From Phycisphaerales bacterium (lineage in GTDB: Bacteria > Planctomycetota > Phycisphaerae > Phycisphaerales > UBA1924), in assembly GCA_029260515.1 (NCBI GenBank), contig JAJDDC010000096.1:186001-250000 (forward strand): 64,000 nucleotides of DNA, given 5' to 3'. This document shows, in pieces, positions 38,709-45,564 of the stretch (position 1 is the stretch's first letter; every line of letters starts with the position of its first letter). Under the pieces are notes generated by a model. That model ran no database searches and was not told where the DNA came from. It saw only the letters and a list, made by a program, of their open reading frames with translations. The translations under genes and the position numbers were made by a program.

Positions 38709-40648
38709 GCGTCCGTGTCTCCGCCGCCGTCCGCATCCTCGCCGTCGTGCCCATTGTCCGCGTCGTCGCCCGACCAGGGTTGATGGATCCAGGCCTCGTA
38801 GGCCGCCCGCTGCTCGGGCGTCGGCTCCTCAACCTTGCGCAGGACCCACTTGCCGTCCGGCTCGGCGCCGACCGCGAGTGTGCGCTCGAAGACACGACCC
38901 CGGCGAGCGAGCAGGAGCGTCACCTCGTCACCACGCTCGACGTCTTCGAGCAGCTCCTTGATGTCCGCGCCGTCCACGCGGCGCCCGTTGATCGCGATCA
39001 GCTCGTCGTCGGCGACAACGCCCGCCCCGAACGAGGGGCTGTCCTCACGGATGGAACGCACAAAGACGCCGCCATCGCGTGCCGCCAGCGAGAGCCCAAG
39101 CGACGCCCGCTCGCGGAATGTCCCGTCGTCGGCGTTGTCCTTTGAATCCTTGTCGTCTTCTTCGTCGCCGGCTACACCCGCCGCCTCGTCCGCCCAGGGG
39201 CCCTTGCTCGCCTTGAAATGGAACTCCAGCCCGACCGACGCCAGCGGCTGTGTGTACTCGAGTTCGTCGGTCCCCGAGACGTACGAGGCGAAGAACGCCG
39301 TGAATGATGAGCCGCTGAGCGCCTCGACGGTCCCGATCAAATCCTCGGGTGTGTAGCCCCCGTCCGCCAGTGGGAACCGCTCGTACATCTCGCGCATGAC
39401 GTCGTCGAGGGCGATTCGCCCGTCCGTCCGCCGGCGTAGCTCCAGGTCGAGCAGCAGGCTGACCAGCGCCCCCTTCTGGTAGAAGTTGACGGTGGTGTTC
39501 CCCGAGTCCGGCGTCCGCTTCGAGAACTTGACCCACGCGTCGAAGCTGGACTCCTCGAGGCTCTGCACCAGGCGCCCGGGCTGTCGCGAGAACGAGCTGA
39601 TCGAGCCGCCGACGCGGTCGAGGTACTCCTGCTCATCGATCTGACCCGTGCGGGCGAGGACGAGGTCGTCGTAGTAGCTCGTCGTTCCCTCCGCGACCCA
39701 CAGCAGCCTTGTGTAGTTCTCCCGGTCGTAGTCGTACGGCTGGATCCCGGCGGGGCGCAGCCGCTTGACGTTCCACGTGTGGAAAAACTCGTGGCTGACC
39801 AGCGACAGGAACCCCTCGTAGTTGTCACGGGTCTCGAAGCTCGACGGACGGGTCTGCATGATCGTGGAGTTGAGGTGCTCGGTCGCCCCGCCGAGGCCAT
39901 CGCCGACGTGCATGAGAAAGACGTACCGCTCGTACGGCAGGTCGCCGAAGACCGCGCCCTCCTCTCGGACGATCTTGGCGAAGTCCTCGGCGAGCCGATC
40001 GCCATCCCAGTCCCCCTCGCCCCAGATCGCGATCTGGTGGGGCACGCCGTCCACCTCGAAGTCGATCAGTTCGTGCTCGCCGACCTCGATGGGCGAGTCC
40101 ACGAGCGTGTCGTAGTCGGGTGCGAACAGGACCCGGGGATCGTTGCCGACCGGTTCGAGCCCGGTCGCGACGCGCCAGCCCTCGGGCGCATCGATCCGCA
40201 CCACGGCCGGTTCGTCCCGTCTCGTCGGTTCGAACAGGAAGACCGATGAACCCGACAAGAACGCGTGCGTCTCGTCCACGTGGCGTGTTCGGTCGCGGAT
40301 CGAGTTGGCATAGATCTCGCACGTCGCGTGAATCTCGTTCGCGTCACCCAGCCGAACCTTCCAGTGGTTCTTGCGTGTCTTTTCCCATTCGAGCGGGGAG
40401 CCGTCCGCGTCGGTCGCCTCGAATCGCCGGACTGTCCCCGAGTGGTCGTTGATCGCGTACCGCCCGGGGCGCCAGGTCGGCAAGACAAGATCGACTTCGT
40501 CCGCGTCCACCTCTCGCAGGATCAGCTCTATTCGGACGGTCTGGGTCTGCGGGCGGTCGAGGTGGACGACGTACTCCACCCCCGGCTCGGCGCCAAAGAC
40601 CGACGCGGCGTTCAGCAGGCTCATCACGATCAGAGCGATCCGGTGCAC
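38705..40648 (-). CDS. M61 family glycyl aminopeptidase-like protein with PDZ domain
   Basis: A 647-residue exported peptidase. A signal peptide precedes an N-terminal beta-rich domain with W-R-P-G-R-Y-A-I-N-D-H. The catalytic domain has H286-E-F-F-H290-T-W-N-V-K-R-L-R-P and the downstream zinc ligand in W-V-A-E-G-T-T-S-Y-Y. A C-terminal PDZ domain (about 530-610) contains D-S-P-S-F-G-A-G-V-V-A-D-D-E-L-I-A-I-N-G, with an acidic insert before it. The start is GTG at 40648, with a strong AAGGAGGT a few bases upstream; an ATG 51 bases earlier would place the SD inside the gene. An acidic Asp/Gly tail ends the protein. It lies in a row with the kinase-like gene upstream and guaD downstream. Confidence 0.87.
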   Translation of the reverse strand: MHRIALIVMSLLNAASVFGAEPGVEYVVHLDRPQTQTVRIELILREVDADEVDLVLPTWRPGRYAINDHSGTVRRFEATDADGSPLEWEKTRKNHWKVRLGDANEIHATCEIYANSIRDRTRHVDETHAFLSGSSVFLFEPTRRDEPAVVRIDAPEGWRVATGLEPVGNDPRVLFAPDYDTLVDSPIEVGEHELIDFEVDGVPHQIAIWGEGDWDGDRLAEDFAKIVREEGAVFGDLPYERYVFLMHVGDGLGGATEHLNSTIMQTRPSSFETRDNYEGFLSLVSHEFFHTWNVKRLRPAGIQPYDYDRENYTRLLWVAEGTTSYYDDLVLARTGQIDEQEYLDRVGGSISSFSRQPGRLVQSLEESSFDAWVKFSKRTPDSGNTTVNFYQKGALVSLLLDLELRRRTDGRIALDDVMREMYERFPLADGGYTPEDLIGTVEALSGSSFTAFFASYVSGTDELEYTQPLASVGLEFHFKASKGPWADEAAGVAGDEEDDKDSKDNADDGTFRERASLGLSLAARDGGVFVRSIREDSPSFGAGVVADDELIAINGRRVDGADIKELLEDVERGDEVTLLLARRGRVFERTLAVGAEPDGKWVLRKVEEPTPEQRAAYEAWIHQPWSGDDADNGHDGEDADGGGDTDA

Positions 40649-40682
40649 GGTGTCCACCTCCTTGAAACCCGTACTGACGAGT

Positions 40683-41291
40683 CTAGCGATCGTTGTCAAC
40701 GATCAAGTCCGCCGAGGCACGGTATCCATCGGCCCGGGCGTGGAATGTCGGCTCGGCGACCTTGTCGAAGTACCGTCGCGCCGCCTCGACACCCCAGCCC
40801 CGTTCCGCTTCCTGCTCGATCATTTCCCAGCGTCGCCAGCGCACATCTGCGCCGGCCTCGACGAAGACCCGTACGTCGTAAACTCCCGCAACGATCGGGT
40901 GCAGCGCATGGATGCCCTCGCACACGATCAGGGCCGCCGGCTCGACGCGTCGCACGCCGATCCGACGATGCTCCTGGAAACACCACGTGGGCGCCTCGAC
41001 AGCGTGGCCCAGCGCCAACGCCCTGAGCTGCTGGTCGAGCAACGCCAGATCCGCCCGCTCGGGAAGGTCGCGCTCGTGCTCGGGCAGCGTGTGGTAGTCG
41101 GGCAGGTAGTCGTCGGTGCGGATGACCACGCCGCCCAGACGCGCCGCCAGCGTGGACTTGCCAGAGCCGACCGGGCCCGTGATCCCGACAACGCTCATGC
41201 CGCGATCGCTCGCGGGGAGTAAGCCCCGGATCATCTCGGCGGCCTTGTCAAAGGGCACGCGGGGCTGATTGGGGGCGAACTCGCTTGGCAT
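40683..41291 (-). CDS. Uridine kinase-like P-loop NTPase
   Basis: A 202-residue protein of the phosphoribulokinase/uridine kinase family. Walker A is I-T-G-P-V-G-S-G-K45-S-T; the acidic base region is I-R-T-D-D-Y-L-P-D-Y where uridine kinases have D-x-F-Y, followed by L-I-V-C-E-G-I-H-A-L-H, the family block E-G-I-x-A-L. It probably phosphorylates a nucleoside or similar small molecule. It is divergent from a CNT nucleoside transporter 98 bases away, which supports a nucleoside substrate. The M61 peptidase gene follows 34 bases downstream. Confidence 0.8.
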   Translation of the reverse strand: MPSEFAPNQPRVPFDKAAEMIRGLLPASDRGMSVVGITGPVGSGKSTLAARLGGVVIRTDDYLPDYHTLPEHERDLPERADLALLDQQLRALALGHAVEAPTWCFQEHRRIGVRRVEPAALIVCEGIHALHPIVAGVYDVRVFVEAGADVRWRRWEMIEQEAERGWGVEAARRYFDKVAEPTFHARADGYRASADLIVDNDR

Positions 41292-41389
41292 GACGCCGCA
41301 AGGCTAGCTCGCCGATCAGGATCCTGGCCGGGCCACCGGGTCCGCCCCGGTCGGGTACGCTCGCCGCCCCGCGCCCCTAAGGAGCACAG

Positions 41390-42676
41390 ATGGGCTCACC
41401 GGTCGGCATCCTCGGCGTCCTCGTCCTCCTCGCGATCGCGTGGGCGATGTCCTCGGATCGGCGGCGGATGCCCTGGCGGATCATCCTGGGCGGCCTCGCC
41501 CTCCAGATCGCACTGGCGGCGCTGCTGCTCAAGACGCCGGGGGTCGTGCAGCTGTTCGATGGCCTCGCCTCGCTGATCAACGACGCGATCGGGTCGGTCC
41601 GGGACGGGACCATGTTCGTCTGGGGCCAGGACCTCGGCGACCCTGCCAACGGGTTCGTCTTCGCGATCCACGCGATGGCGATCGTGATCTTCTTCGCGTC
41701 ATTGATGAGCGTGCTGTACCACATCGGGATCATGCAGCGGCTCATCGCGGGCCTGGCCTGGGTTCTTAGGCGCACGCTCCGGGTCACGGGCGTCGAAGCG
41801 CTGGCGATGGCGGCGAACGTCTTCGTGGGCCAGACCGAGGCGCCGCTGTGTGTCAAGCCCTATATCGACCGCATGACCCGCTCGCAGATCATGACGCTGA
41901 TGGTGGGGGGGTTCGCGACGATCGCGGGCTCGGTGCTGGTGGTCTACGTCGGCATGCTGGGCGGCGAGACCGACGAGGGCAAGGAACTTTTTATCCGTCA
42001 CTTGCTGACCGCGAGCCTCATGTCCGCGCCCGCGGCGTTCGTGATCGCCAAGATCATGATCCCCGAGACCGAGGAGCCGCTCGACGAGGCGGTGCGGATG
42101 TCGGAGATCGAGCGCCCGCACGTGAACGTCCTGGACGCCGCGGCGGCCGGCGCGACCGACGGCATGAAGCTCGCGCTCAACATCGTCGCCATGATCATCG
42201 CCTTCGTCTCGATCGTCGCGCTGATCGACATGCCAATCGGATGGCTCGGGGCGCAGCTGGACGCAAACCTCGACGACGGTGTCGGCTGGCAGACGCTCAG
42301 CATCGACACCATCCTCGGCTGGGTGTTCACGCCCCTGGCCTGGACGATGGGCGTCGCGTGGCAGGACTGCCCGACGTTCGGCTCGCTGCTGGGCCAGAAG
42401 ATCGTCCTCACCGAGTTCATCGCGTACATGAACCTGGGCGGCATGCTCAACGATCCGGAGGGGGCCAGGATCAGCGCCCGCACGGGCCAGATAGGCGCCT
42501 ACGCCCTCTGCGGCTTCGCCAACTTCGCTTCCATCGCCATCCAGATCGGCGGTCTCAGCGTCATCGCCCCCGGCAAGCGGCGCGAGTTCGTCTCGCTGGG
42601 CATGCGTGCGATGATCGGCGGCGCGCTCGCGTCCTGGATGACCGCGGCGGTTGCCGGTCTGTTCATCGCCGCCTGA
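41390..42676 (+). CDS. Concentrative nucleoside transporter (CNT/NupC family)
   Basis: A 428-residue inner-membrane transporter of the CNT family, importing nucleosides with protons or sodium. It shows eight or more hydrophobic helices, re-entrant loop block V-F-V-G-Q-T-E-A-P-L-C-V-K-P-Y, M-T-L-M-V-G-G-F-A-T-I-A-G-S-V-L-V, and the C-terminal block L-L-G-Q-K-I-V-L-T-E-F-I-A-Y near 348-361 plus A-L-C-G-F-A-N-F-A-S-I-A-I-Q. These are the substrate-site motifs of the family. Together with the divergent kinase and deaminase it forms a nucleoside/base salvage locus. Confidence 0.92.
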   Translation: MGSPVGILGVLVLLAIAWAMSSDRRRMPWRIILGGLALQIALAALLLKTPGVVQLFDGLASLINDAIGSVRDGTMFVWGQDLGDPANGFVFAIHAMAIVIFFASLMSVLYHIGIMQRLIAGLAWVLRRTLRVTGVEALAMAANVFVGQTEAPLCVKPYIDRMTRSQIMTLMVGGFATIAGSVLVVYVGMLGGETDEGKELFIRHLLTASLMSAPAAFVIAKIMIPETEEPLDEAVRMSEIERPHVNVLDAAAAGATDGMKLALNIVAMIIAFVSIVALIDMPIGWLGAQLDANLDDGVGWQTLSIDTILGWVFTPLAWTMGVAWQDCPTFGSLLGQKIVLTEFIAYMNLGGMLNDPEGARISARTGQIGAYALCGFANFASIAIQIGGLSVIAPGKRREFVSLGMRAMIGGALASWMTAAVAGLFIAA

Positions 42677-42685
42677 GGCGTGCCG

Positions 42686-43270
42686 TCACAGGCCCAGCCG
42701 CCCCGCCTCGCCCCGGATCGCGTCGATACACCGCTCGATGTGCGCCGTCTGGTCGAAGCCATCGCCCATCAGGGGCGTCAGCTCCTCGATCCCGACCGCG
42801 ATGTCCTCGCGCGAGACAGCGGCCGCGAACGCCTTGTCCTTGAGCTTCTTCTTCACGCTCTTGGCGCCCAGCGTCGCGATGCCCTCGGGGCGCACCTTCG
42901 AGCACGCGACGATGAACCCGCTCAGCTCGTCCACCGCGAACAAGGCCACAGCCATCGGGAGCTCCCGCGGTACACCCGAGTAGTTCGCGTGCCCCAGGAT
43001 CGCGGTCCGGATGTCCTCGTCCACGCCGATCGACTCAAGGTGCTTGACGCCCACGAACGGGTGCTCGGCCTCGCTCGGGTGCTTCTCGTAGTCGAAGTCG
43101 TGCAGCAGCCCGCACACGACCCAGCGTGACTCGTCCTCGGGCGCCAGCTCGCGGGCGTAGGCCCGCATGCTCGCAGCGACGCACTCCATATGGACGCGGA
43201 GCGCGGGGCTGGCGGTCCACTCGTGCATCAGTGCTCTGGCGCCGGCCTCGGTCATCGTGGTCTCGGGCAT
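42686..43270 (-). CDS. HD-domain hydrolase
   Basis: A 194-residue HD-superfamily protein. Metal ligands: H27 (R-V-H-M), H57-D58 in C-G-L-L-H-D-F-D-Y-E, a further H-P region and H94 in I-L-G-H-A-N-Y. Such small HD proteins often hydrolyse phosphate esters of nucleotides; the substrate is unknown. ATG at 43270 is preferred over one 39 bases upstream, which would overlap the region just before the divergent BtpA gene. Confidence 0.83.
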   Translation of the reverse strand: MPETTMTEAGARALMHEWTASPALRVHMECVAASMRAYARELAPEDESRWVVCGLLHDFDYEKHPSEAEHPFVGVKHLESIGVDEDIRTAILGHANYSGVPRELPMAVALFAVDELSGFIVACSKVRPEGIATLGAKSVKKKLKDKAFAAAVSREDIAVGIEELTPLMGDGFDQTAHIERCIDAIRGEAGRLGL

Positions 43271-43320
43271 GGGGCGAGTGTACCGGGGCGAGTACGATTG
43301 GCCGACCACCGGAGCCCGCG

Positions 43321-44142
43321 ATGCCCTTCCCCACGCCCAGCCCCCTGCCCCCCAAGGCCCTGATCGGCATGGTCCACGTCCACGCCCTGCCCGGCACGCC
43401 GGCGCACGCGGGTGACACGGTCGCGGCGATCGCCGCGGCCGCGGCCGAGGAGGCTCGCACGCTCGCGGGCTTGGGCTTCGACGCGATCATCGTCGAGAAC
43501 ATGCACGACCGCCCCTACGTCCACGGCGACGCCCTGGGCCCGGAGATCGTCGCCGCGATGACCCGCGTCGGGTGCGAGGTCCGTCGCGCCGTTGATGTGC
43601 CACTCGGCGTGCAGATCCTCTCGGGCGGCAACCGCCATGCGCTGGCGGTCGCGTATGCGATCGGCGCCGCGTTCATCCGGTGTGAGAACTTCGTCTTCGC
43701 CCATGTCGCAGACGAGGGCCTGTTGGCGAAGGCCGAGGCAGGCGAGCTGCTCCGTTACCGCAGTTCGATCGGCGCCGAGAACATCGCCATCTTCTGTGAC
43801 GTCAAGAAGAAGCACGCCTCGCACGCGATCACGGCGGACATCACGCTCGCCGAGTCCGTCCACGCCGCCGAGTTCTTCGGCGCCGATGGCGTTATCGTCA
43901 CCGGCGCCGCCACCGGGCACGCGACCGACCCCGCCCACGCCGCACAGGCACGGGGCGCGACGGGCCTGCCAGTCCTCATCGGCTCGGGCGTGACCCCCGA
44001 TTCCATCCCCGCCCTTCTCGAGCACGCCGACGCGTTGATCGTCGGATCGGCACTCAAGCAGGGCGGGCTGTGGTCAAACCCGCTCGACACGGCGCGATGC
44101 GAGCGGGTGGTCGCCGCCGTCCGTGCGGCGCGGGGCGCGTAG
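43321..44142 (+). CDS. BtpA/SgcQ family protein
   Basis: A 273-residue TIM-barrel protein of the BtpA family. Signature segments: A-L-I-G-M-V-H-V-H-A-L-P-G-T-P, I-I-V-E-N-M-H-D-R-P-Y, G-A-A-F-I-R-C-E-N, D-E-G-L-L, E-L-L-R-Y-R, V-I-V-T-G-A-A-T-G and L-I-G-S-G-V-T-P-D-S-I. BtpA was linked to photosystem I assembly in cyanobacteria and SgcQ lies in a sugar locus, so the biochemical role in non-phototrophs is open. It starts 50 bases from the divergent HD gene. Confidence 0.88.
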   Translation: MPFPTPSPLPPKALIGMVHVHALPGTPAHAGDTVAAIAAAAAEEARTLAGLGFDAIIVENMHDRPYVHGDALGPEIVAAMTRVGCEVRRAVDVPLGVQILSGGNRHALAVAYAIGAAFIRCENFVFAHVADEGLLAKAEAGELLRYRSSIGAENIAIFCDVKKKHASHAITADITLAESVHAAEFFGADGVIVTGAATGHATDPAHAAQARGATGLPVLIGSGVTPDSIPALLEHADALIVGSALKQGGLWSNPLDTARCERVVAAVRAARGA

Positions 44143-44173
44143 CCCCCGGGTCGATTTCACGCGTCCATCGTTC

Positions 44174-45184
44174 TCACGCGGTCGCGGCGCTCGCGCCCCC
44201 TCTCCATCTCGTCGAGACTTTCGACGCCGCAGACCACACGCCCGCACCACGGACAACGTTGACTCCCTGACGCCTCGCCTCGTCGCCCAGCTCCGACAAC
44301 GGGTCGTCGGGCTCGGTCAGGTCGATGAGCACATCGGCGCGGCGTGACAGAATCTCGTAGGCGTCGAACGACACAAGCTCGCGGGGCAACTCGGCCGCGT
44401 ATCTCGCGTCGCCGGACGACAGCGCCACGCCCACAACCTGGTAGCTCTGCGGCGCTTTCTCCAGGCGCTGGTATACACCGAGCCCGACTTTTCCGAGCCC
44501 GAGCAGCGCGACACGCAGGCGTGGGCCCGATGGCGCGTCGGGCGCCAGGGGTTCGAAGCGTGCGACCGGCTCGCCCGATGGCCCGACGACATCGAACGCG
44601 AGCCCGTGCCTTCGTGCGAACAGTGCCGCCCGCCGCGGCGGGCTCCACCGCCCGCCGCGTCCGCCCACGATGAGCACAGGCAACGCGAGTCGATGGGCGA
44701 TGAACAACGCCGTCGGACAGGCGCCCTCGTCGCCCAGGCTCGTCAGGCGACCGTCGAAATCCCGTCCCAGTCCCGCGGTGACCACGAGGACCTCGCTGGA
44801 GCCCAACGCCTGGGAGTACGCCCTCGCGTCCACCAGACGCGGCTCGGCGTCCAGCGGCCCGCCCCGGCTGAGAGGCGCGAACGACTCGCCCGTTTCGACC
44901 TCGACCACGAGGCCGGCCTCACGCAGGGCGTCGCCGATGATCTCGCACGCGTCGAGTTCCGGCTGGACCAACGCCGCCGCGATCTCGCGCGTGTCCGCGG
45001 TCGGAGACATCCTGTTGGCCCGCGCGACGCCGGCCCGGCGGTCGTCGGCGTGGGCGCCGGCGACGAGGATCACCCGCCGTCCCTCGTCGCGGACGAGCCC
45101 GGCGATCCACCGGGCCGCGTCCGCGACGCGCGCCGCCTCCGCGGGGATGTCCAATCCGATCACAATTGCCGTGTCGAGTCCCAT
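44174..45184 (-). CDS. Aspartokinase/homoserine dehydrogenase-like protein, incomplete catalytic domains
   Basis: A 336-residue protein with two parts. Residues 1-205 look like an amino-acid-kinase fold (A-I-V-I-G-L, G-R-R-V-I-L-V-A-G-A, V-V-T-A-G-L-G-R-D-F-D-G-R-L-T-S-L-G near 134-151) but lack the N-terminal K-F-G-G-T-S of aspartokinase. Residues 222-315 are a Rossmann domain V-A-L-L-G-L-G-K-V-G-L-G-V-Y of homoserine-dehydrogenase type with D-V-L-I-D-L-T. The protein then ends, missing the dehydrogenase catalytic half. It may be a regulator, a specialised enzyme or a decayed gene. The ATG at 45184 has AGGAG five bases before it. It is preceded by a terminator and a short upstream frame that together look like an attenuator. 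Confidence 0.6.
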   Translation of the reverse strand: MGLDTAIVIGLDIPAEAARVADAARWIAGLVRDEGRRVILVAGAHADDRRAGVARANRMSPTADTREIAAALVQPELDACEIIGDALREAGLVVEVETGESFAPLSRGGPLDAEPRLVDARAYSQALGSSEVLVVTAGLGRDFDGRLTSLGDEGACPTALFIAHRLALPVLIVGGRGGRWSPPRRAALFARRHGLAFDVVGPSGEPVARFEPLAPDAPSGPRLRVALLGLGKVGLGVYQRLEKAPQSYQVVGVALSSGDARYAAELPRELVSFDAYEILSRRADVLIDLTEPDDPLSELGDEARRQGVNVVRGAGVWSAASKVSTRWRGGASAATA

Positions 45185-45244
45185 GGCGACTCCTGCCTTT
45201 CTGTCTTGCCCGCACGCGCCCGGGGTGTCCCGGGCCCAATGAAA

Positions 45245-45273
45245 AAAGGCCACCGCGTCTGGCGGTGGCCTTT
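45245..45273 (-). terminator. Rho-independent terminator in the leader of the aspartokinase/HSDH-like gene
   Basis: On the minus strand a 12-bp perfect stem, 45262-45273 pairing with 45245-45256 (AAAGGCCACCGC/GCGGTGGCCTTT), with a 5-base loop, followed by a run of six U (45247-45242). It lies 58 bases before the downstream gene start, so it is an intra-leader terminator. A near-copy of one arm lies upstream at 45321-45332 and could compete for pairing. Confidence 0.88.
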
Positions 45274-45297
45274 CGTGCTTCCGAGTTGCTGGGGTTC

Positions 45298-45390
45298 TTA
45301 GCCCGTCAGGTCCTCATGCAGAAAGCCACCGCTTGTGCCGGTTCGGCACATAACGTGAATGACGTTCTGCTGGAGGTTGAGGGCTTTCAT
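45298..45390 (-). CDS. Putative 30-residue leader peptide
   Basis: A short frame beginning ATG at 45390, with AGGAAG a few bases upstream, encoding 30 residues that start M-K-A-L-N-L-Q-Q-N-V and end H-E-D-L-T-G, closed by TAA. It contains Met14, Cys15, Thr17 and Thr19 just before codons 20-23, whose RNA (GCGGUGGCUUUC, 45332-45321) is complementary to the first arm of the terminator. A 7-bp hairpin (45334-45350) overlaps codons 14-19. This layout fits ribosome-mediated attenuation. It could instead be an independent small protein. Confidence 0.5.
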   Translation of the reverse strand: MKALNLQQNVIHVMCRTGTSGGFLHEDLTG

Positions 45391-45441
45391 CGATCTTCCT
45401 AACGCACGCCGGGTGGGAGATGTTCCCGCCCGGACAAGAGA

Positions 45442-45469
45442 ACGCTACCGATTTCGGCCCCAGCGTCAA
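45442..45469 (-). promoter_or_regulatory. Candidate promoter for leader and aspartokinase/HSDH-like gene
   Basis: Minus-strand sequences TTGACG (45469-45464) and TAGCGT (45447-45442) separated by 16 bases, a moderate sigma-70-like match. A start site just downstream would give a leader of about 45 bases before the short frame at 45390. No other good promoter was seen closer to the frame. Confidence 0.4.
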
Positions 45470-45564
45470 CCCGGTTGACCAAAAAACCGACAGAACCCCC
45501 CAGAAGCCCCGGGCCGACGCCGCCCCGGGTCCGCGCCCGTCACGCCACGCCAACGGGGGAAGAC

